From Patescibacteria group bacterium (lineage in GTDB: Bacteria > Patescibacteriota > Minisyncoccia > Phycocordibacterales > SIBU01): 13,326 nucleotides of DNA. A program made the position numbers and the translations under genes. The notes below the pieces were generated by a model. The model was not told the origin of the DNA. It saw nothing but the letters and a program-made list of their open reading frames with translations, and did no database searches. This document shows, in pieces, positions 1 to 7,727 of this stretch. Position 1 is the first letter of the stretch. Each line of letters starts with the position of its first letter. The stretch covers positions 1 to 13,326 of the forward strand of contig JAGWZX010000006.1 in assembly GCA_018968805.1 (NCBI GenBank), in the 5' to 3' direction.

Positions 1-210
1 TCCGACAAAGTTTCCCTGATGCCGCCCGCGGAATAACCCCGCCGAGTCTTCGAGGGAACGGCTTGCCGCGGGAATGAGACGAGAGGCAAACTTTATTAGT
101 CCTTGCGGATTAAGCACGCCTGCGGCTGTTACAAACAAAGCGGCAAGAACAGCATCCCTAACATTTGCTTTTCTGGTTCTTATCGCCGATTGATTTTCCA
201 TTTGCCCCAT
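1..210 (-). CDS. Partial small membrane-type protein, 5' end only (runs off left edge)
   Basis: An uninterrupted minus-strand frame of 70 codons begins at ATG 210 (a second in-frame ATG is at 201) and is still open at position 1. The first 38 residues are a basic, polar start followed by a hydrophobic stretch at about residues 19-33 (key residues AVLAALFVTAAG), which suggests one membrane helix. From about residue 39 onward the codons lie in the repeat element at 5-97, so the visible second half (ending SAGLFRGRHQGNFV) is element-encoded. A TGN-extended -10 box lies 23-31 bases upstream, which supports transcription. I do not recognise a named family; the N-terminal pattern (charged RTRKAN, then a hydrophobic helix) vaguely recalls short hypothetical proteins of CPR bacteria, but that is only an impression. 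It could also be a gene truncated or re-ended by insertion of the element. Confidence 0.45.
   Translation of the reverse strand, partial: MGQMENQSAIRTRKANVRDAVLAALFVTAAGVLNPQGLIKFASRLIPAASRSLEDSAGLFRGRHQGNFVG
5..97 (-). repeat. Copy A of a ~94-bp repeat element with inverted ends
   Basis: Positions 5-46 are identical, in reverse complement, to 7826-7867 (42 of 42 bases). Beyond that the two copies diverge through indels but both end in AACTTTATT (here 89-97; in the other copy as the complement at 7773-7781). Within this copy the two ends are imperfect inverted repeats: CAAAGTTT at 6-13 faces AAACTTT at 88-94, with further partial pairing inside (CCCGCGG near 25-31 against CCGCGGG near 66-72). 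The element is 93 bp here. It overlaps the partial minus-strand gene in frame. Confidence 0.7.
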
Positions 211-232
211 ACTTGTTACTCGTTTGTAACGC

Positions 233-241
233 ATTATACCA
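233..241 (-). promoter_or_regulatory. TGN-extended -10 promoter for the partial left-edge gene
   Basis: On the minus strand the sequence reads TGGTATAAT: a consensus -10 hexamer (238 to 233) with the TG extension. No good -35 hexamer is seen, as is normal for extended -10 promoters. The predicted start near 226 gives a leader of about 16 bases before ATG 210. The box overlaps one half of an inverted repeat (239-246 and 273-280). Confidence 0.6.
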
Positions 242-280
242 CTAACAATAAATAAGCTATAGCATACAGATCGTTAGTGG
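239..280. promoter_or_regulatory. 8-bp inverted repeat flanking a promoter (possible operator)
   Basis: CCACTAAC at 239-246 and GTTAGTGG at 273-280 are perfect inverted repeats, with centres about 34 bp apart. The left half overlaps the TG extension of the -10 box and the expected -35 position falls between the halves. This fits a dimeric regulator site. It could instead be a weak hairpin in the metG 3' trailer, but the 26-base loop and lack of a T tract argue against a terminator. Confidence 0.35.
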
Positions 281-312
281 AAATTTTTTAAGATTTTACT
301 GTGCATTGAGAA

Positions 313-1782
313 CTAGTCTTTCCTCGGGAAAAGCGGCTTCTCCGGCATTTTGTTTTCCTTTATTAATCGCTGAATTTCTTTCGCTGTATTGGGCATAAAC
401 GGTTGGAGCGCAGCAGCAATTATTTCCAACCTGCCCAATAAAAGCCCCATGTTTTCCAACGCAGACTCCTTATTGGTTTTAAGCTTTTTGAAAGGTGCCT
501 CTTTTTGAATGAACTCATCAGTCAGAGATACATAATTCCATACAACATCAACTGCCTCCTTAATATCAAAATTTTTAAGAGCTTGTTCCTGTCTTTTGTG
601 CATATCCCCGGCAGATTTTTCTTTTGCGGTCTTAATTTTTATCTCGTCTGTGATTTCCACATCATTAGTAGCTGCCATTTTCAATGTTCTGGAAACCAAA
701 TTCCCCAACCCATTCGCCAAATTGCCGTTGTAAGCTTCCTTGAAGCTCTCGTGAGTGATGTCACCGTCTTCAAATAGTGAAATATGGCGTGCGAGATAAT
801 AGCGCACCGCTTCGCCGCCGTATTCATTGATAAGCTCCAAGGGGTCAATGATATTACCGAGCGTCTTACTCATCTTTTTTCCGCCTGAAGTGATAAAACC
901 GTGGACCAGAATTGTTTTCGGCAGAGGCAAACCCGCGGAAAGAAGCATGCCCGGCCAGATGGCGGCATGAAAGCGCAGAATGTCTTTGCCGATTACGTGA
1001 ATGGTTTCGGCATCGGGATTGTCCCAGAATTTTTTATAAAGCGCGTCGTCCTTCCGGCCAAAGCCGAGCGCGGAAATATAATTGGTAAGCGCGTCCGCCC
1101 AAACATAAATTTTCTGAGACGGATCACCCGGAACCGGAATACCGACGGACACTTTGTCAGCTGGTCTCGAGAAACTGACATCTTCTAATCCCCTTTCAAG
1201 CAGGGCTAGAATTTCATTACGCCGAGATTCGGGAACAACTTTCAATTCACCGCTTTCAATTTTTTCTTTTATCGCGCCCGTATATTTTGAGAGTTTGAAA
1301 AAATAATTTTCTTCTTCCAAGATCTGCGGCGATTCGTTGTGATCAGGACACTTGCCGCCAATCAGTTCTTTCTCGGTAATGAACGCTTCGTGGCCGACGC
1401 AATAAAGTCCTTTGTAGGAGCGTTTTTCCAAATCGCCTTGGGCCGCGATCCGCTTCCACATTTCCACGACCCCCGGCCAGTGGCTTCTCTCGTCCGTCGT
1501 TCGGATAAATTGATCGTAGGAAATTCCCAGTTTGGAAAAAAGGTTTTTGAAATTGATGTTGATTTCGTCCAGATACGTTCCCGCGTCCTTTCCCGCCGCC
1601 CGCGCCGCCCGTACGACTTTTTCGGTATTCTCGTCCGAACCCGTCAAAAAATACGTCTCGTCGCCAGCGATACGATGATAACGCGCCATGACATCGCAAA
1701 CAGTTGAAGTGTAAGCGTGCCCGAGATGCAGATTGGCATTCGGGTAGAAAATGGGCGTGGTGATAAAAAAGATTTTTTTCAT
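313..1782 (-). CDS. metG: Methionyl-tRNA synthetase
   Basis: Cytoplasmic class Ia synthetase that charges tRNA-Met for initiation and elongation. The 489-residue product starts with the family opening TTPIFYPNANLHLGH; HLGH at 19-22 is the HIGH motif. KMSKT at 303-307 is the KMSKS loop with Thr in the last position. VWADALTNYISALG near 227-240 is typical of the methionine/adenylate pocket region. The short zinc-knuckle insert has C128, H131, C145 and H148, so the second ligand is His where I remember bacterial homologues having Cys. The protein stops soon after the anticodon-binding helical domain and lacks the C-terminal EMAP/Trbp111-like tRNA-binding domain of longer forms. ATG 1782 is chosen because the family start follows at once; there is no Shine-Dalgarno site, and it lies 65 bases after the AI-2E gene, so co-transcription is plausible. 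Stop is TAG. Confidence 0.97.
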   Translation of the reverse strand: MKKIFFITTPIFYPNANLHLGHAYTSTVCDVMARYHRIAGDETYFLTGSDENTEKVVRAARAAGKDAGTYLDEININFKNLFSKLGISYDQFIRTTDERSHWPGVVEMWKRIAAQGDLEKRSYKGLYCVGHEAFITEKELIGGKCPDHNESPQILEEENYFFKLSKYTGAIKEKIESGELKVVPESRRNEILALLERGLEDVSFSRPADKVSVGIPVPGDPSQKIYVWADALTNYISALGFGRKDDALYKKFWDNPDAETIHVIGKDILRFHAAIWPGMLLSAGLPLPKTILVHGFITSGGKKMSKTLGNIIDPLELINEYGGEAVRYYLARHISLFEDGDITHESFKEAYNGNLANGLGNLVSRTLKMAATNDVEITDEIKIKTAKEKSAGDMHKRQEQALKNFDIKEAVDVVWNYVSLTDEFIQKEAPFKKLKTNKESALENMGLLLGRLEIIAAALQPFMPNTAKEIQRLIKENKMPEKPLFPRKD

Positions 1783-1802
1783 ATGACGGTTTGTCGCGGC
1801 GA

Positions 1803-1831
1803 CCGCGCCCCCACATCGTTGGGGGGCGCGG
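1803..1831. other. GC-rich hairpin between AI-2E gene and metG
   Basis: CCGCGCCCCC (1803-1812) pairs with GGGGGCGCGG (1822-1831) around a 9-base loop. There is no T tract on either side, so it is not a convincing intrinsic terminator. It may act as an mRNA processing or stability element between the two genes. Confidence 0.5.
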
Positions 1832-1847
1832 CTACGGGAATCAAATC

Positions 1848-2969
1848 TTACGCCACAGCCGAGTTTTTGCTTTTCTGCAAATCATTGAAGTACTCCATAA
1901 GCATGGTCGCAATCGGCACGGAAAGGACAAGACCCAAAAAACCCGCCAGCTTGAAACCGACGATCAAAGCCAGAATGACCAGAATTGGCGGCACCCCAAC
2001 AATTTTCTTTACAACCAAAGGATAAATGAGATTGTTTTCAAGTTGATGGATAATCAAGTAAATGCCGACTACGACAATGGCTGTGCCGACTCCGCCGCCC
2101 GAATAAGAAGCCAGCACGGCTGGAACCGCAGAAAGAATCGGCCCGAACAGCGGGATAATCTCAAGAGTAGCGGCGAGAAACGCCAAAAGCAGGGGGTTAC
2201 CGACATGCAGAATCGGCCCGAAAATAGCGAGCACCAAATAAACCAAGAGACCGATCACGAGCGACAGAACCAATTGGCCCTGCATCCACAAACCGATTTT
2301 GTGCTCCACTCGGCGCCACAGCCCAAGCACGTATTTTTCATGTTTAACAGGCGTAACAAATTGAAGAAACGAAACCACGCCGTCTTTCTGCACCGTGAGA
2401 TAAAACGACAACACGATGATCAAAATCGAGCTTAGGACGCCGCCGAAAACCATACCCAACGATTCAATGAATCCCTGCGAAACGCCGGAGATGGCAACAC
2501 GGATATTGGAGAGAATGTCCGAAAAGGAAAACCCCGACGAAAACGCGGAAACCACTTGCCTCGACTCGCTCAAATTCTGCGAGAGATTATGTACTGTTTC
2601 CTTAGATTGATCCAGGGTGCCTTTTTGGAAAGGATCCCAGATAGAAATCGAATCAAGATATTTCGGCGCCGTGGCCATAAAATTCGAAGCATCGTCCAAT
2701 AATGGCGGCAGGAAAAAGTAGAAGATACCGAAGATAAGTCCTGCCGCTACGAGATAGATGATGATGACCGACGGCAAGCGGGGTATTTTGCGGCGGGCAA
2801 ACCACGCGATGAACGGCTCATTCGCTGACGCAATAACTACCGACGCTAAAACAACCAGGAGCAAATCGCGGATCATGTAGAGCACCCAAAACAGAACGAT
2901 GACAACCACCACCCGCACAATGAGTCCGGTGCTTATGGTAACGTGAACATCCCTGCCGGGGTTTTCCAT
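1848..2969 (-). CDS. AI-2E (PerM/YhhT-type) family membrane transporter
   Basis: Integral membrane protein of 373 residues, the usual length for the AI-2E transporter family (PF01594). Members include TqsA, linked to autoinducer-2 export, and others linked to Na+/H+ exchange, so the substrate cannot be named. About eight hydrophobic segments are visible: roughly 14-32, 33-49, 67-89, 170-193, 234-254, 257-285, 293-315 and 325-357, with a soluble loop near 90-165. Family signatures include EIIPLFGPILSAVPA (270-284), HQLENNLIYP (308-317) and GLVLSVP (346-352). It follows the M16 gene after a 13-bp hairpin and precedes metG. A TGN-type -10-like box lies 6 bases upstream of ATG 2969, hinting at a leaderless message. 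Stop is TAA. Confidence 0.93.
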   Translation of the reverse strand: MENPGRDVHVTISTGLIVRVVVVIVLFWVLYMIRDLLLVVLASVVIASANEPFIAWFARRKIPRLPSVIIIYLVAAGLIFGIFYFFLPPLLDDASNFMATAPKYLDSISIWDPFQKGTLDQSKETVHNLSQNLSESRQVVSAFSSGFSFSDILSNIRVAISGVSQGFIESLGMVFGGVLSSILIIVLSFYLTVQKDGVVSFLQFVTPVKHEKYVLGLWRRVEHKIGLWMQGQLVLSLVIGLLVYLVLAIFGPILHVGNPLLLAFLAATLEIIPLFGPILSAVPAVLASYSGGGVGTAIVVVGIYLIIHQLENNLIYPLVVKKIVGVPPILVILALIVGFKLAGFLGLVLSVPIATMLMEYFNDLQKSKNSAVA

Positions 2970-2975
2970 CTCGCA

Positions 2976-2984
2976 ATGGTAACA
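2976..2984 (-). promoter_or_regulatory. Possible TGN-extended -10 box at AI-2E gene start
   Basis: The minus strand reads TGTTACCAT, a TG extension plus a 4-of-6 match to TATAAT, followed by exactly 6 bases and ATG. Transcription would start at or next to the start codon. The match is weak alone, but the same layout is seen at the M16 gene. Confidence 0.3.
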
Positions 2985-3004
2985 CTAAAAACCGCCCGGG
3001 TGAA

Positions 3005-3033
3005 GCGGCCGCCCCGCGTTGCGGGGCGGCCGC
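3005..3033. terminator. 13-bp hairpin just after the M16 gene
   Basis: GCGGCCGCCCCGC (3005-3017) and GCGGGGCGGCCGC (3021-3033) form a perfect 13-bp stem with a 3-base loop, beginning 4 bases after the M16 stop codon. On the minus strand a TTTTT run comes only about 12 bases after the stem, so termination may be partial. Confidence 0.5.
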
Positions 3034-3037
3034 AAAC

Positions 3038-4306
3038 CTACAAATTGAGGAGTGGCAAAAATTCCGCCTCCTCCTTGAACGGTCCTATCATCGCTAAATT
3101 GATATACCTGGCAACGAAAAGCCGCCTCGCCACGCGCTCAATGTCACTTGAAGTGACTGCTTCAATTTCCGCCGTCACTTGCGCGGGTGTTTTTATCGGT
3201 TTGCCTGCCACCTCCTGTCCGCCATAAAAAAGCGCCAGCTCATCCGTCGACTCCAATCCGAGATATATATTTCCTATGAGATAATCTTTGGCTTTGCGTA
3301 ATTCTTTGGCTGGCACCGCCTCATTTTTTACTTTTCCTAATTCCTCAATAATTGTCTTTACGGCAAGCGGCGCGCGTGCCGTGTCAACACCCGCCGCAAC
3401 CTGAAACAGGCCGTGATCGGTGAATAAATCAGGGGAAGCGCCGACATAATAACAAATTCCGAGCTCCTCGCGTAACTTTACGAAAAGTCGAGAACTCATG
3501 CCGCCGCCGAGGATAACGGAGAGCAGTCGCAGCGCCGGCACGTCTGGATCGAACGTGGAAAAAGCGCGCGCGCCGACGACGACATGCGTCTGGTCTGTTG
3601 CTTTGTAGCGCAAAAGAGCCGCCGGTGATTTTTGCGCATCAATCACTTTGGCCTTCTCCGGTTTCGGCGCCGCGGATAGTTTATCGAATAAAACACTGAC
3701 TTTTCCGGCCATCAGCCGCTCCTCAAACGCTCCGGCCAATACAACAACAGTGGAAGAAGCGACGTAATGCGATTCGCGATAACGCGCCAGATCATCGCGG
3801 GTGAGTGCGCCGACCGAACCCTTAGTACCCGCAATGTTCCAACCGGCCGGCTGATCGCCGTAAAATAATTCCATGAGCACATCCTGCACGTGACGCATCG
3901 GATCGTCTTCGTACATACTGATTTCTTGAATGATGACGCCTTTTTCTTTTGGTAATTCCTTTTCCGGCAGAGTGGGATTGATATATAAATCGCTTATGAT
4001 ATCAAGGATCTCAACGGCCTTGTCTTTGCGGGCTTTGGCGAAATAACCGGTGTTTTCTTGGCTGGTAAAAGCGTTGCTGGCCGCGCCTAAGGCGTCCAGC
4101 TCATGGGAAATAGCCACCGGAGTGGGACGTTTTTGGCTGCCCTTAAATAAAAAATGTTCAAGGAAGTGAGAGACGCCGGAAATTTTTTTAGTCTCGTATT
4201 TTGATCCGGCTTCAACAAGCACGACGACTGTCACGGTCGGGCTTTCGGGCATAGGCACGGTAATAAGCCGCGCGCCGTTTGGTAAGACTGTTCTGTGATA
4301 ATCCAT
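3038..4306 (-). CDS. M16-family zinc metallopeptidase (pitrilysin/processing-peptidase type)
   Basis: A 422-residue M16 protein with the inverted zinc motif HFLEH at 47-51 (H47 and H51 bind zinc, E50 is the catalytic base). Downstream, E121 and E128 are seven residues apart in EKGVIIQE, as in mitochondrial processing peptidase beta, with E128 the likely third zinc ligand. The N-terminal half (about 1-200) is the catalytic domain; the C-terminal half (about 205-400, with GGGMSSRLFVKLRE near 268-281) is the inactive partner domain typical of a one-chain, two-domain M16B peptidase. No signal peptide is seen, so it is probably cytoplasmic, degrading or processing peptides. The start at 4306 fits the family opening (LPNGARLI at 8-15). 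It sits right after the glyS terminator and has its own -10-like box. Stop is TAG. Confidence 0.95.
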   Translation of the reverse strand: MDYHRTVLPNGARLITVPMPESPTVTVVVLVEAGSKYETKKISGVSHFLEHFLFKGSQKRPTPVAISHELDALGAASNAFTSQENTGYFAKARKDKAVEILDIISDLYINPTLPEKELPKEKGVIIQEISMYEDDPMRHVQDVLMELFYGDQPAGWNIAGTKGSVGALTRDDLARYRESHYVASSTVVVLAGAFEERLMAGKVSVLFDKLSAAPKPEKAKVIDAQKSPAALLRYKATDQTHVVVGARAFSTFDPDVPALRLLSVILGGGMSSRLFVKLREELGICYYVGASPDLFTDHGLFQVAAGVDTARAPLAVKTIIEELGKVKNEAVPAKELRKAKDYLIGNIYLGLESTDELALFYGGQEVAGKPIKTPAQVTAEIEAVTSSDIERVARRLFVARYINLAMIGPFKEEAEFLPLLNL

Positions 4307-4312
4307 AAATAG

Positions 4313-4321
4313 AGTGTAGCA
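4313..4321 (-). promoter_or_regulatory. TGN-extended -10-like promoter at the M16 gene
   Basis: The minus strand reads TGCTACACT followed by 6 bases and then ATG 4306. TACACT matches TATAAT at 4 of 6 positions and carries the TG extension. It lies directly downstream of a strong terminator, where a new promoter is needed. The implied transcript starts at or beside the AUG, and no Shine-Dalgarno site is present. Confidence 0.45.
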
Positions 4322-4335
4322 GAAAAATTACGCGC

Positions 4336-4366
4336 GAAAAAGCCGCCGCGCGTTCCGCGCGGCGGC
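4336..4366 (-). terminator. Rho-independent terminator after glyS
   Basis: On the minus strand an 11-bp GC-only stem (GCCGCCGCGCG, loop GAA, CGCGCGGCGGC; 4366 to 4342) is followed at once by TTTTT (about 4341-4337). It lies 14 bases after the glyS stop codon. Stem, tight loop and T tract make it the best intrinsic terminator in the left half. Confidence 0.8.
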
Positions 4367-4380
4367 GAGCGGACATAATC

Positions 4381-5691
4381 CTACTTTAATTTAGCGACAA
4401 GCTCTTTCACCTTCACCCTCTCCTGCTCCCCGCTGTCGCGGTCGCGGATCGTAACGTCATCTTTTTCCAAAGTCTCAAAATCAACGGTAACGCACTGAGG
4501 TGTGCCGATCTCGTCCTGGCGGCGGTAGCGCTTGCCGATGTTGCCGTTGTCGTCCCATTCCACCGCGCCGATTTCTTTTTTGAGCACCGCGTACACTTCT
4601 CTCGCCTTCTTGACCAATTCCGGCTTGTTTTTGAGAAGCGGAAAGACGGCTACTTTAACCGGCGCGATTTCCGGTTTCAGTTTCAAGTAAACTCGTTTTT
4701 CGCCGTTCATCTCATCTTCGCGATAAGCGGAAAGCAGAACCGCAAACATCGTCCGGCCATGGCCGAAAGTCGGTTCAATGACATGGGGAATGAATTTTTC
4801 TTTTTTTACCTCGTCAAAATAAGACATTTCCGCGCCGGATTCGGCCGAATGTTTTTTCAAATCATAATCGGTGCGATAAGCCAGACCATAAAGTTCTTTC
4901 CGGCCAAACGGATAATCAAATTCAAAATCAATCGTCCGTTTTGAATAGTGAGCGCGGTCGGCCGGCGCCACTTCAAGCTCGTGAATCTTGTCTTTTTCAA
5001 TCCCCACCCTCTCAATCCAGCGCCACATTTCTATCCGCCACATTTCAAAATACTTCTGCCAGTCGGCTTCTCTCACAAAATATTCAAATTCCATCAAGTC
5101 AAATTCCCTAACCCGGAAAAGAAAATCGCGCGGCGCGATTTCATTGCGATAAGCGCGGCCGATCTGGGCCAAGCCGAAAGGCAATTCCGGCCGCATCGTG
5201 TCCAGAATATTTTTGAAATTGACAAACATCCCTTGGGCAATTTCGCCGCGCAAATAAGCCATATTGGATTTACCTTCCACGCTACCCAAGGCCACGGGCA
5301 AAAGCAGATTAAAAACTTTTTCTTCGCCAAGTTCGCCGCCGCAATCGGGACATTTTTTCTTGTCCGATAGCTGATCCGCCCTGAAGCGGTGATGGCACTT
5401 TTTGCACTCAACCATCGGGTCGGTAAAACCGGAGAGGTGGCCGCTCGCCTTCCAAACCGCTTCCGGCATCAGGGTTGCGCTTTGGACGGCGAACACATCA
5501 TCGCGTTCCCGAATAAAATGCTTCCGCCATAATTCTTCCACATTATGAGCCAGCTCCGCGCCGTAAGGCCCGTAATCCCAGGTGCCGGCCAATCCGCCGT
5601 AAATTTCCGAGCCTTGAAACACAAGGCCGCGCCTTTTGCAGAGCGACACTATTTTATCCATCAGCGCATGATCTTCCGTTTTTTCTTTCAT
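4381..5691 (-). CDS. glyS: Glycyl-tRNA synthetase, alpha2 single-chain type
   Basis: Class II synthetase that charges tRNA-Gly. The 436-residue product is the single-chain type of archaea, eukaryotes and many Gram-positives, not the alpha2-beta2 bacterial enzyme. FQGSEIYGGLAGTWDYGPYG (25-44) is the family opening. Cysteines 96, 99, 114 and 117 form a four-Cys zinc site in the insertion. Motif 2 is at about 178-195 (GRAYRNEIAPRDFLF), and motif 3 at 306-313 (EPTFGHGR). The last ~95 residues are the HGTP anticodon-binding domain (APVKVAVFPLL; later GKRYRRQDEIGTPQCVTVD). It starts 74 bases after the stop of the 651-residue surface protein with no clear promoter or Shine-Dalgarno site; a weak TAGAGT lies 9 bases upstream of ATG. 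A terminator follows. Stop is TAG. Confidence 0.96.
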   Translation of the reverse strand: MKEKTEDHALMDKIVSLCKRRGLVFQGSEIYGGLAGTWDYGPYGAELAHNVEELWRKHFIRERDDVFAVQSATLMPEAVWKASGHLSGFTDPMVECKKCHHRFRADQLSDKKKCPDCGGELGEEKVFNLLLPVALGSVEGKSNMAYLRGEIAQGMFVNFKNILDTMRPELPFGLAQIGRAYRNEIAPRDFLFRVREFDLMEFEYFVREADWQKYFEMWRIEMWRWIERVGIEKDKIHELEVAPADRAHYSKRTIDFEFDYPFGRKELYGLAYRTDYDLKKHSAESGAEMSYFDEVKKEKFIPHVIEPTFGHGRTMFAVLLSAYREDEMNGEKRVYLKLKPEIAPVKVAVFPLLKNKPELVKKAREVYAVLKKEIGAVEWDDNGNIGKRYRRQDEIGTPQCVTVDFETLEKDDVTIRDRDSGEQERVKVKELVAKLK

Positions 5692-5730
5692 AATTACAGA
5701 ACTCTAAACTTTTCGGCGGAAACTTTCAAC

Positions 5731-5765
5731 TGTCGCGCGAAACGGCTTGACTGTTTCGCCCGACA
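5731..5765. other. Imperfect hairpin after the Ig-like protein gene
   Basis: TGTCG-C-GCGAAAC (5731-5743) pairs with GTTTCGC-C-CGACA (5753-5765) around a 9-base loop: 12 pairs and one mismatch. It abuts the stop codon of the upstream gene. There is no T tract, so it may be a stability or processing element rather than a terminator. Confidence 0.4.
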
Positions 5766-7721
5766 TTACTGCGTTACCATGCCCTGTCCGGGTGTCCAAT
5801 TCACATCCGTGGGCAAATCAGTCGTAAGAGAACCCTTGGTGCTCGTCTGCACTGTTTGATTGGCAAAGGCGTCGTCGCCAGAAGCCGCGGCCGCGGATAC
5901 CAGCATGGGCGAGCTCTGCACCTGGCTTTGCGATGGCGTCAATGACACTTGGAAACTGACCGCGCGCGGACTTTCGACGAAACCGGTACCGGCTGAAATG
6001 TCTCCGGGATCCCATTCAATTACGCCGCCGATGGGGTTGTAAGAAATTTTTTCGGACGACGGGCTGACGACGCCGAGCCAGGTGACATACGAAGGCAGGG
6101 TCGCCGTTACTTTGACATTGGAAAGGTCGTTCCAGCCGTTGGTAAGCGACCAGACGATAGTGTAAGTCGTCGGCTTGTCTGCCTTGGGTGGAATCGGTCC
6201 GGTGTTTTTGAAAGCACCCGAGTAATATAACGACTGGGCCGTAAGATGCAGATTGGTGGGAACGCGAATATCCTTAGTAATAGTTGACGTGACATCTTGG
6301 GACGAACCGTCTTGGTTGGAAAGTGATCCGGTCACCGTGACAATGAGATTCATATCGGGATTGGTGGACGCGTTCAAAGTGTTTTCCGGCAATACGCTGA
6401 AAGAGAAACTGAGCGGCACCGAACCGTCCGGGTTAAGCACCGCTAAACCGGGGGTGAGCGTCTGGTCCCAAACAATAGTCTTATCCGATGAACTATAAAA
6501 ACCCGTGCCGGGCACGATAGAACCCTGGTCAAACGCGTTGCCGGAAAGTTTAACGGAAACTTTCACATTGGTGATTTTCAAGCCGGCATTGTTGGAAAGC
6601 GTCAAGTCGCCCCGAACATTTGACCCGGCGACAGCCGAGGTGTTGTCGCTGGTATCGCCGTTCAAAGCCAATGAGGCGCTTATGGAAGGTTTCTGGATGG
6701 TGATCTGATTTGAAGCCGTGAGAAAAGCCGTACCGATAGTGTTTTCGTTTGACGGATCGGGGGTGCCTACGGAAAAATTAAAGGTGCGTTGATCATTGTC
6801 TTGGCCGACCAATACGCCGCTGATCTTTATGGCGCGGCTGCCTCCAGGCGGCAGATCACCCAGTTGCCAAAAACTATTGCTCCATGTCGGTGCCGGATCG
6901 GACTGCCCGAAGGTAAATCCGAACGGGTATTCCGCCGAGAGCGCCAGATTTTTAATGACCGTGCTTGCGTTGGAAGCGACGTTGACCGTGAAATTCACCG
7001 GCTGGCCGGAATTGATTTGCTTATCCGCGTCCACAGTCACCGTAACGGGCGACGAATTGATTGTAACCGTATAGGTCTTTTCCTTCGGGAAAATGGCGTT
7101 GGAACCCTTTACGCGGTACTCAACGGAAATGTTAATGTTCTTGGTATCGCCTTCCTGACCGAACAGCACCGCCTGAATCTTGCGCTCAACGCTTCCGCCT
7201 TTGGCGATAACGCCGAGCGATTCTCGATAGCGCTTTAAGGGCACGGTCATATCATTGGGTTGCCGCGTTCCATCGGGATAATCAACGATGAGATCGGCGG
7301 AGTCAAGGTCGGCGTTATTCTGGTTTACCACGCGAACATCAAGCGACAAGACTTCCCCGCCGGCAACGGAAACCGGACCGCTAATCTGAATATCTACGTT
7401 GCTGGAAGAGATGACATTCGCGCCGCCGAAAAAAACGTAAAGCGCCACGCCCAAACACAGGACGAAGAACGCCGCCGATCCGAGAAGCAGTTTCTTGAGA
7501 AAAGAAACGCGGGCAACCTGATCCTCGCCCGAGTACGATTGCTCGGGAAGACCGCCGCCCCAATCGCGCGGCACGGAAAGGTCGTGCCGCTTCAATCGCC
7601 CGGTGGAACGGGAAAGCGGCAAACCCGCCTCATCACGCGAATATAAACGTTTCTGTAATTCGTCGAGGCCGTCCTCTTCCGAATTGGATCTTCTTCGGTG
7701 TTGATAATCGTCCGAGTTCAT
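5766..7721 (-). CDS. Membrane-anchored surface protein with Ig-like (CARDB/DUF11-like) repeats
   Basis: A 651-residue protein with a charged N-terminal tail (about 1-75, rich in Arg, Asp, Glu and Ser), one hydrophobic helix at about 78-98 (LLLGSAAFFVLCLGVALYVFF), then a long external part low in Cys and rich in Thr, Ser, Val and Asn. The external part shows about four beta-sandwich-like units starting near residues 107, 220, 345 and 490. Each has a strand pattern such as VNFTVNV, then NL.L...YP.GF, or TLSNNAGLKITNVKVSVKL, as in CARDB/DUF11-type domains. With N-in topology it is a type II anchored surface protein. No enzyme motif, sortase signal or second helix is visible. It has its own extended -10 promoter and, unlike its neighbours, a good ribosome site (GGAGG, about 10 bases before ATG 7721). 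The exact role is unknown; adhesion or a cell-surface layer is inference only. Stop is TAA. Confidence 0.85.
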   Translation of the reverse strand: MNSDDYQHRRRSNSEEDGLDELQKRLYSRDEAGLPLSRSTGRLKRHDLSVPRDWGGGLPEQSYSGEDQVARVSFLKKLLLGSAAFFVLCLGVALYVFFGGANVISSSNVDIQISGPVSVAGGEVLSLDVRVVNQNNADLDSADLIVDYPDGTRQPNDMTVPLKRYRESLGVIAKGGSVERKIQAVLFGQEGDTKNINISVEYRVKGSNAIFPKEKTYTVTINSSPVTVTVDADKQINSGQPVNFTVNVASNASTVIKNLALSAEYPFGFTFGQSDPAPTWSNSFWQLGDLPPGGSRAIKISGVLVGQDNDQRTFNFSVGTPDPSNENTIGTAFLTASNQITIQKPSISASLALNGDTSDNTSAVAGSNVRGDLTLSNNAGLKITNVKVSVKLSGNAFDQGSIVPGTGFYSSSDKTIVWDQTLTPGLAVLNPDGSVPLSFSFSVLPENTLNASTNPDMNLIVTVTGSLSNQDGSSQDVTSTITKDIRVPTNLHLTAQSLYYSGAFKNTGPIPPKADKPTTYTIVWSLTNGWNDLSNVKVTATLPSYVTWLGVVSPSSEKISYNPIGGVIEWDPGDISAGTGFVESPRAVSFQVSLTPSQSQVQSSPMLVSAAAASGDDAFANQTVQTSTKGSLTTDLPTDVNWTPGQGMVTQ

Positions 7722-7727
7722 AGTGGA

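Noticed and set aside
1343..1816. 157-codon minus-strand frame overlapping the start of metG
   Set aside because: It overlaps metG in another frame on the same strand and has an Arg/Gly-rich sequence without a recognisable fold.
1791..2435. 214-codon open frame on the plus strand
   Set aside because: It is antisense to the well-supported AI-2E family gene, and its product is a polar Asn/Gln/Arg/Lys-rich string with no domain, as expected for a shadow of hydrophobic codons.
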